From Oceanospirillum sp047518265 (GTDB lineage Bacteria > Pseudomonadota > Gammaproteobacteria > Pseudomonadales > Halomonadaceae), in NCBI GenBank assembly GCA_047518265.1, contig JAKZRG010000006.1, positions 62,001 to 126,000 on the forward strand: 64,000 nucleotides of DNA, given 5' to 3'. Under the pieces are notes generated by a model. The model saw only the letters and a list, made by a program, of their open reading frames with translations. It had not been told where the DNA came from and made no database searches. This document shows, piece by piece, positions 59,011 through 64,000 of this stretch. The position numbers and the translations under genes are program-made. Each line of letters opens with the position of its first letter. The first letter of the stretch is position 1.

Positions 59011-59085
59011 TAGGCGTTCCGCTTTTAATGGGTTAGAAATCGATACACTGGCGCTATCTGTTAGGCTTGAGTGCTACCTTATGGC

Positions 59086-59412
59086 TTAAGCCAACTCAAT
59101 ACAGCATTCAAGAGAAGCAAGCACTTCACTATGCTGCATAGTGACACTGCTAGGATCAATCAGTTGCATCAGTTTGCCGCAGACAGGTGATTCCATAAAG
59201 GCTTTCTGAGCTGATTTAGCGTTATCCATATTTTGCCAATAAACAATATCGCTCCAGACTCCCGTTTCATCATTACAGCATAGAGAGCGATAGAGCATTC
59301 CAGGCAATGTTTTTACAAACTCTTCCACTGCAACATTGGTCTCCAGAAAGGTTTCCTTATTGCTGTTGCTATTCAATTTAAAGCTTACGATTTCAACGAC
59401 ATTATTTTCCAT
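59086..59412 (-). CDS. Small antibiotic-biosynthesis-monooxygenase-fold protein
   Basis: 108 aa, dimeric ferredoxin-like ABM fold by pattern: VVEIVSFKLNSNSNKETFLETN, EEFVKTLPGMLYRSLCCND, VWSDIVYWQNMDNAKSAQKAFMESP. The ATG at 59412 has AAAGGAT about nine bases upstream; the open frame extends into a repeat element. Members include stress-related quinol or haem monooxygenases; function here unknown. It precedes the WYL regulator gene, a frequent neighbour type for small ABM proteins. Confidence 0.75.
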   Translation of the reverse strand: MENNVVEIVSFKLNSNSNKETFLETNVAVEEFVKTLPGMLYRSLCCNDETGVWSDIVYWQNMDNAKSAQKAFMESPVCGKLMQLIDPSSVTMQHSEVLASLECCIELA

Positions 59413-59435
59413 GTTTCTATCCTTTGAGTTCACTA

Positions 59436-59503
59436 ATACCATTCCCGATAAGTTATCAGTGATAACAACCTCCTAGTACGCCTAGAGTTATCGGGATTGG
59501 TAT
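59436..59503. repeat. Inverted-repeat element, ATACCATTCCCGATAA family
   Basis: The ends ATACCATTCCCGATAA (59436-59451) and TTATCGGGATTGGTAT (59488-59503) are inverted copies with one mismatch. Next to the left end is the palindrome GTTATCAGTGATAAC. A second copy with the same left half lies at 63558-63660. Confidence 0.8.
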
Positions 59504-59591
59504 ATTTGGTTTTTGCTTTTAAATGTTGAAGACAAGGAGAGATACTTGAACCTAAACCATGTCTTAACGAGTGATCTAAGGATAAAACGAG

Positions 59592-59616
59592 CCTCCTGAC
59601 AGGGAATGTCAGGAGG
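59592..59616. other. Strong hairpin upstream of the ABM-type gene
   Basis: A perfect 10-bp stem CCTCCTGACA / TGTCAGGAGG with a 5-base loop, between the solute-binding gene and the ABM gene. On the minus strand a T-tract is not immediate (CTCGTTTTA), so it is a weak terminator at best. Confidence 0.45.
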
Positions 59617-59666
59617 TTGGCAGGGAGTGTTTTAAGGCGTGACTTACAAGGGGGCATAATTGCTAA

Positions 59667-60428
59667 TTATTGGGAATAATAACCGGATAGTAGGTTATCC
59701 ATCATTTGGTCGTAAGTACCATCCTCTTGCATGCTTTTTAAGCCTGCATTAAATATTTTCCTCATTTTTTTCGAACCCTCTTTCGCTTTAGGGAAAAGCA
59801 TAAAACCTTCTTTAGAGCGCAATGGTCTTGGATGATAAGCCACTTGATGAATCACATTAGGGCCAAAGCGAGTTCTTAATAATTCTAAACCGACCACTAA
59901 ATCTACCGGGAAAAGATCGATACGTTTGACGAGCATTCGCTTGATGTTTTGTTCGTCAGTATTAACAATTTCAAAGCGATTGGAATTTGCTTCTCGGTAC
60001 TCGGTCAGCTCTTTTGAATAAAAGTAACCCCGAGTTACACCAATTTTATAAGGATCTAAATCCTTTAAAGTATTCCAATCAAAGTCAAAATTATGGCTTT
60101 TGACATAGAAAAAGTGGGCACTGGTCGTGACAAGGGCATCACTATAAAGAAATTTTGCGGCTCGTTCGCTGTTATAAACCCACCAGCTGCTGGCATCGTA
60201 GTCACCATTCTGGGTTTGACGAATAGCACGCTTCCAAGGCAGAAAATCATATTCTACGTCATACCCCTGACGAGCAAAGGCTTCAGTAATAACATGACTA
60301 ATAAAGCCTTTATGTTTTGCTGAGCTAGAACAATAAGGAGGGTATTCACCTGTGGCGATACGGATAGTTTGGCTAAAAGCCGAAAGAGAAAAACAAAACA
60401 GGAATAGACTTAATAGTAGTTTTTTCAT
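59667..60428 (-). CDS. Periplasmic solute-binding protein, SBP_bac_3 type
   Basis: 253 aa with an N-terminal signal peptide (KKLLLSLFLFCFSLSAFS, cleavage before QTIRIA) and a type-II periplasmic-binding fold: TIRIATGEYPPYCSS, FARQGYDVEYDFLPWKRAIRQTQNGDYDASSWWVYNSERA, IGVTRGYFYSKEL. The ATG at 60428 has AAAGGAT nine bases upstream. No ABC permease or ATPase genes are adjacent. This lone form is common for amino-acid-like SBP family proteins in marine gammaproteobacteria and may be a sensor partner or orphan. Confidence 0.85.
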   Translation of the reverse strand: MKKLLLSLFLFCFSLSAFSQTIRIATGEYPPYCSSSAKHKGFISHVITEAFARQGYDVEYDFLPWKRAIRQTQNGDYDASSWWVYNSERAAKFLYSDALVTTSAHFFYVKSHNFDFDWNTLKDLDPYKIGVTRGYFYSKELTEYREANSNRFEIVNTDEQNIKRMLVKRIDLFPVDLVVGLELLRTRFGPNVIHQVAYHPRPLRSKEGFMLFPKAKEGSKKMRKIFNAGLKSMQEDGTYDQMMDNLLSGYYSQ

Positions 60429-60504
60429 GGACGGAATCCTTTGCTCAAGTCTGTTTGCAGTATAGCGTGAAACCTTTAAGAAAATGTAGTCTTGATCAGG
60501 CATA

Positions 60505-60536
60505 AAAAAACCCTATCTTTTGATAGGGTTTTTTAG
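60505..60536. terminator. Terminator of the pfp gene
   Basis: AACCCTATC / GATAGGGTT stem with the loop TTTT, A-run on the left and T-run on the right. On the minus strand it follows pfp (stop at 60565), and it also insulates the solute-binding gene. Confidence 0.85.
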
Positions 60537-60564
60537 GTTTTCAAAGCTTTTTATAGAAATATGC

Positions 60565-61830
60565 TTAAGCTTTAAATTCCGGCAGCTTTTTCTCAGCCAA
60601 TACGTGCTCTAAGCGCACGTAATTTGGTAGGCCAGTTTTTTCGTCGTATGGCAATTCTGCCTCACCACGGATTAACGGCTCAAGATATTCACGACAAGCT
60701 TCAGTGATACCAAAACCATCTTCAGTGATAAAGTCACGAGGCATGAACTTTTCAACGTTAGCCACTTGATCCAGTGGTGCTTCTTCAATCGTCCAAGCAA
60801 AAGGAGCATTGCTGGTGCGAATAATAGCAGGCATTACGGCATTTTTACCGGCAACGGCCATCTCAACACCGGCTTGACCAACGGCATAAGCCTGATCTAA
60901 ATCAGTTTTAGAAGAGATGTGACGGGCAGCACGTTGTAGATAATCGGCAACTGCCCAGTGGTATTTATAACCTAACTCTTCACGCACCATATTAGCCAGT
61001 GTTGGAGCAACACCACCTAATTGAGTGTGACCAAAAGCGTCTTTAGTACCCGCATCAGCCAAGAAGGTACCGTCTTCGTAATGAGCACCTTCAGAAACAA
61101 CGATCACACAGTAACCGTTATCCTTCACACTTTGATCAACCTTCTTCATAAAGGCCACACGATCAAAAGCGATCTCAGGGAAGATGATAATGTGAGGCGG
61201 TTGACCTTCAGCCTGTTGCGCCAGACCACCAGCAGCAGCAATCCAACCCGCATGACGGCCCATTACTTCCAGAATGAAAACCTTGGTAGAGGTTTCACAC
61301 ATGGATTGAATGTCTAGACCGGCTTCCATGGTAGACAGAGCGATATATTTCGCTACAGAACCAAAACCTGGGCAGGTATCGGTGATTGGCAGATCGTTAT
61401 CCACAGTCTTAGGTACATGGATCGCTTTGATCGGGTAACCCAGTTTCTCTGAAATCTGAGACACCTTCAGACAAGTATCCGCAGAATCGTTACCGCCGTT
61501 ATAGAAGAAGTAACCGATATCATGAGCTTTAAAGACTTCAATCAGACGCTCATATTGTTCACGATGAGTGTCCATATCTTTTAGCTTATAGCGGCAAGAG
61601 CCAAAAGCACCGCCTGGAGTGTGGCGCAGCGCAGCAACGTCTTCATCAGAGATGGCGTTGGTATCGATAAGCTCTTCTACCAGAGCACCGATAATACCGT
61701 TACGTCCGGCATAAACTGTGCCGATTTTGTCGCTGTGTTTACGTGCAGTTTCAATTACACCACAAGCACTGGCGTTAATGACGGACGTTACACCACCGGA
61801 TTGGGCGTAAAATGCGTTTTGCTTACTCAT
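60565..61830 (-). CDS. pfp: Pyrophosphate-dependent 6-phosphofructokinase
   Basis: 421-aa PFK of the PPi-using type: YAQSGGVTSVINAS at the N-terminus, YNGGNDSADTC (GG-D at the position where ATP enzymes have GGDG and Gly), and PKTVDNDLPITDTCPGFGSVAK, where the Lys before TVDNDL is the mark of PPi enzymes. Also VEVMGRHAGW-type ILEVMGRHAGWIA. It phosphorylates fructose 6-phosphate reversibly with PPi. AGGAGCC precedes the ATG. Monocistronic with its own terminator. Confidence 0.93.
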   Translation of the reverse strand: MSKQNAFYAQSGGVTSVINASACGVIETARKHSDKIGTVYAGRNGIIGALVEELIDTNAISDEDVAALRHTPGGAFGSCRYKLKDMDTHREQYERLIEVFKAHDIGYFFYNGGNDSADTCLKVSQISEKLGYPIKAIHVPKTVDNDLPITDTCPGFGSVAKYIALSTMEAGLDIQSMCETSTKVFILEVMGRHAGWIAAAGGLAQQAEGQPPHIIIFPEIAFDRVAFMKKVDQSVKDNGYCVIVVSEGAHYEDGTFLADAGTKDAFGHTQLGGVAPTLANMVREELGYKYHWAVADYLQRAARHISSKTDLDQAYAVGQAGVEMAVAGKNAVMPAIIRTSNAPFAWTIEEAPLDQVANVEKFMPRDFITEDGFGITEACREYLEPLIRGEAELPYDEKTGLPNYVRLEHVLAEKKLPEFKA

Positions 61831-62126
61831 CGCTGAATCAGGCTCCTGAAGAGTCGCTTAGGTTTAAATTAGAGCAGAACGTTGCCGTGACCCATTGGGT
61901 TTCAGGCTACGAAAAAATGCGGGCAATCTTACTTGAAAATGCGGCCTTTTGCATGGCTCTAATACAGGTTTTTCACATTGAATTGTGAAACACATGCTTT
62001 TTCATGAACTTACACAGCCAAACAAAAGTTTTTCGACTGATTTTGATGCAGGGGTTTTGTGATGAGATATGCAGTCATGCTAACCTGCGGCCAGTTTTGA
62101 GTTTACTGAGTGATTAAGGAGTGGAC

Positions 62127-63536
62127 ATGCATCTGCATATTCTGGGTATCTGCGGCACCTTTATGGGCAGTTTGGCGTTATTGGCACGAGAGCTGGGACA
62201 TAAAGTGACCGGCTGTGATGCGAATGTCTACCCCCCCATGAGTACCCAGCTAGAAGAGCAAGGTATTGAGATTACTCAGGGATTTGATCCTGCTCAGCTT
62301 GATCCAACCCCGGATCTGGTCATTATCGGTAACGCTATGAGTCGCGGAAACCCTGCGGTGGAGTATGTGCTGAATAAGGGGCTTGCCTATACCTCTGGCC
62401 CTCAGTGGTTATCAGAGCATGTACTGCAAGGCCGCTGGGTAATGGCTGTTTCGGGTACACACGGTAAAACCACGACCACCAGTATGCTGGCTTGGTTATT
62501 GGAATACGCCAAAATGGCTCCGGGCTTTTTAGTGGGTGGTGTGCCAGAAAACTTTGGTATTTCAGCGCGCATCGGTGAAACCCCGTTTTTTGTTATCGAA
62601 GCCGATGAATACGACAGCGCTTTTTTTGATAAACGTTCTAAGTTTGTCCACTATCAGCCCCGTACATTGGTCATGAACAATCTGGAATTTGATCATGCCG
62701 ACATTTTTCCTGATCTGGCTGCTATTCAGAGACAGTTCCATCATTTGGTACGCACAGTGCCTAGTGAAGGAATGATTATTCACCAGCAAACCCCAGATTT
62801 AAATGATGTATTGGACATGGGCTGCTGGACCGAATGTCAGAGTATTGCAGCAGAGACCTATAACTCATCAAATGCTCAATCCAGTGATTGGCAGGCAAAA
62901 CTGATTAAAGCGGATGGCAGCCAGTTTAAAGTGCTGCTAAAAGGCGAAGTGGTTGGTGAAGTGAGCTGGCCTTTATCAGGCCAACATAATGTCGCCAATG
63001 CTTTAGCGGCCATTGCAGCGGCTCGTCATGTGGGCATTACACCTGAAATAGCAGCAGAAGGTTTATCTGAATTTCAGAATGTGAAACGTCGCATGGAATT
63101 GCGAGGTGAGATGAATGGTGTTCAGGTTTATGATGATTTTGCCCATCACCCAACGGCCATTAATACGACCCTGGAAGGTGCACAAACTCAGCTTGCTTTG
63201 GAAGCAGATCTTGCCGGTGAAGAAAAAATGGGCCGTTTAATCGCGGTAATTGAACCTCGATCTAATACAATGCGCTTAGGAACACTACAAGAGCAGTTAA
63301 TAAACTGTACTCAGCATGCTGATGAGGTTTTCTGGTATCAACCAGAGGGGCTTAACTGGAACTTAGGCGCAGTGGTAAGTAACTCCCCTGTACCGGCAGA
63401 GCTGGTTTCTGGTTTTGATCATTTGGTCTCCAGGGTAGTACAACAGAGCCAGCCTGGAGATCGTATTGTCGTGATGAGCAACGGTGGTTTTGGTGGTATT
63501 CACCAGAAACTTCTGGATGCTTTAGCGATTCAGTAG
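62127..63536 (+). CDS. mpl: UDP-MurNAc : tripeptide ligase Mpl
   Basis: Recycles cell-wall tripeptide by joining L-Ala-D-Glu-meso-DAP to UDP-MurNAc. Mur-ligase features: N-terminal Rossmann HLHILGICGTFMGSLALLARELGHKVTGCD, P-loop VSGTHGKTTTTSML near residue 110, EADEYDSAFFDKRSKFVHY, LNNLEFDHADIF-type NNLEFDHADIF, and the C-terminal VYDDFAHHPTAI. The presence of FFDKRSKF distinguishes Mpl from MurC. I chose the ATG at 62127, with AAGGAG five to six bases upstream; the GTG at 62121 overlaps that site. It lies 261 bp before ubiX, a common pairing in gammaproteobacteria. Confidence 0.94.
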   Translation: MHLHILGICGTFMGSLALLARELGHKVTGCDANVYPPMSTQLEEQGIEITQGFDPAQLDPTPDLVIIGNAMSRGNPAVEYVLNKGLAYTSGPQWLSEHVLQGRWVMAVSGTHGKTTTTSMLAWLLEYAKMAPGFLVGGVPENFGISARIGETPFFVIEADEYDSAFFDKRSKFVHYQPRTLVMNNLEFDHADIFPDLAAIQRQFHHLVRTVPSEGMIIHQQTPDLNDVLDMGCWTECQSIAAETYNSSNAQSSDWQAKLIKADGSQFKVLLKGEVVGEVSWPLSGQHNVANALAAIAAARHVGITPEIAAEGLSEFQNVKRRMELRGEMNGVQVYDDFAHHPTAINTTLEGAQTQLALEADLAGEEKMGRLIAVIEPRSNTMRLGTLQEQLINCTQHADEVFWYQPEGLNWNLGAVVSNSPVPAELVSGFDHLVSRVVQQSQPGDRIVVMSNGGFGGIHQKLLDALAIQ

Positions 63537-63557
63537 ATCGGTCGCTGTTGTCAGATA

Positions 63558-63660
63558 ATACCATTCCCGATAAGTTGTTAGTGATAACAACCTCCAAATA
63601 CACCTAGAGTGGTTCGGATTTTCCTTATTTTTATCTATAAGGAATTATCGGGATTGGTAT
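63558..63660. repeat. Inverted-repeat element, ATACCATTCCCGATAA family
   Basis: The left end ATACCATTCCCGATAA and the right end TTATCGGGATTGGTAT match the copy at 59436-59503. The shared left half continues through GTGATAACAACCTCC and CCTAGAGT. The centre holds an extra segment of about 35 bp (near 63609-63644) with a small hairpin CCTTATTTTTATCTATAAGG. It lies between mpl and ubiX. Confidence 0.8.
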
Positions 63661-63797
63661 AAGTGTTTTTCTTATTATTACCCGCTACTCTTTTATACAA
63701 GTGCCTACTTCCCCTCGGTCAGTGCTGGGTATTTATTGCCCAATAGCTGGTGAGGGTTTGTACAGCACCCTTTTTCAATATATTTAATGAACAATAA

Positions 63798-64000
63798 ATG
63801 AGCGATGAATTTTTGTCTGTCGAAAATCAGAAAATAAATGACAAAGCCGATGCCCTAGAGCAGGTATCAACCAAGCGTGAACGTATTACAGTGGCTTTAA
63901 CCGGCGCATCCGGTGTCCAGTATGGTATTCGTTTAATTGAGTGCTTGGTTGCCTTAAATTGTGAGATTTCTGTCTTAATTTCCAAGGCAGCCCATGTGGT
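63798..64000 (+). CDS. ubiX: Flavin prenyltransferase UbiX, 3' end cut by window
   Basis: Makes prenyl-FMN, the cofactor for UbiD decarboxylases in ubiquinone synthesis. The visible 67 codons include a hydrophilic N-terminal extension of about 33 residues, then the family start RITVALTGASGVQYGIRLIECL with the FMN-binding TGASG motif, and VLISKAAHVV. The ATG at 63798 is the first plausible start; most homologues start closer to RITVALTG, so a later start cannot be excluded. The frame is open to the window end. Confidence 0.88.
   Translation, partial: MSDEFLSVENQKINDKADALEQVSTKRERITVALTGASGVQYGIRLIECLVALNCEISVLISKAAHV

Overview
The window looks like part of a chromosome from a marine gammaproteobacterium, most likely of the Oceanospirillales or a neighbouring group. 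This rests on gene content (BCCT osmolyte transporter, PPi-dependent phosphofructokinase, mpl next to ubiX, many LysR/AraC/MarR regulators) and on family resemblance of the translations. No rRNA, tRNA, CRISPR array, integrase or transposase was recognised.

Layout. 1-13.7 kb: a long cobalamin operon on the + strand (cobK', cobH, cobL, cobI, cbiG, cobJ, cobM, cobW, cobN, bluB, cbiX). It ends in a strong terminator. It mixes parts of the late-cobalt route (CobN) and the early-cobalt route (CbiX, CbiG). Several of its proteins carry short tandem-repeat insertions. 13.7-24.3 kb: an apparent genomic island, bracketed by two diverged copies of the cbiX 3' end plus terminator; the right copy includes a 21-codon cbiX remnant. 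Inside are (a) an A+T-rich two-gene module, an unknown protein plus an XRE/ImmA-IrrE-type protease-regulator, between 58-bp inverted repeats; (b) a Ter stress module with a minus-strand operon PRTase-HAD-StiP/PELOTA facing terZ-like, terA, terB and terD, without terC; (c) a class-3-type lipase. 24.4-30.3 kb: BCCT transporter, a frameshifted NDP-forming acyl-CoA ligase, a CaiD-type enoyl-CoA hydratase and a LysR regulator, probably for a betaine, carnitine or DMSP-like compound.

30.6-38.4 kb: a HigBA toxin-antitoxin pair, a LysR/LysE divergent pair separated by four tandem palindromes, AraC regulators, an SDR protein, an unrecognised protein and a cold-shock protein. 38.5-43.9 kb: a MarR gene that may be leaderless, followed by an RND/MMPL exporter, a LolA-like periplasmic protein and an outer-membrane barrel; matching palindromes precede marR and the exporter. 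44-49.6 kb: diguanylate cyclase, thioesterase, EamA transporter, a 43-aa membrane peptide, a lipoprotein gene broken by one stop codon, and a Na/Pi cotransporter. 49.7-54.9 kb: accessory and decaying DNA (AAA-ATPase/PD-(D/E)XK protein, MmgE/PrpD pseudogene, 2OG-Fe(II) oxygenase, SUMF1-type lipoprotein). 55-64 kb: MFS transporter, chemoreceptor, WYL regulator, small monooxygenase-fold protein, solute-binding protein, pfp, mpl and the start of ubiX.

Two families of short inverted-repeat elements are scattered through the window: one with ends CCTAAACAA, the other with ends ATACCATTCCCGATAA. Function calls come from recognising protein families by eye; no database search was run.
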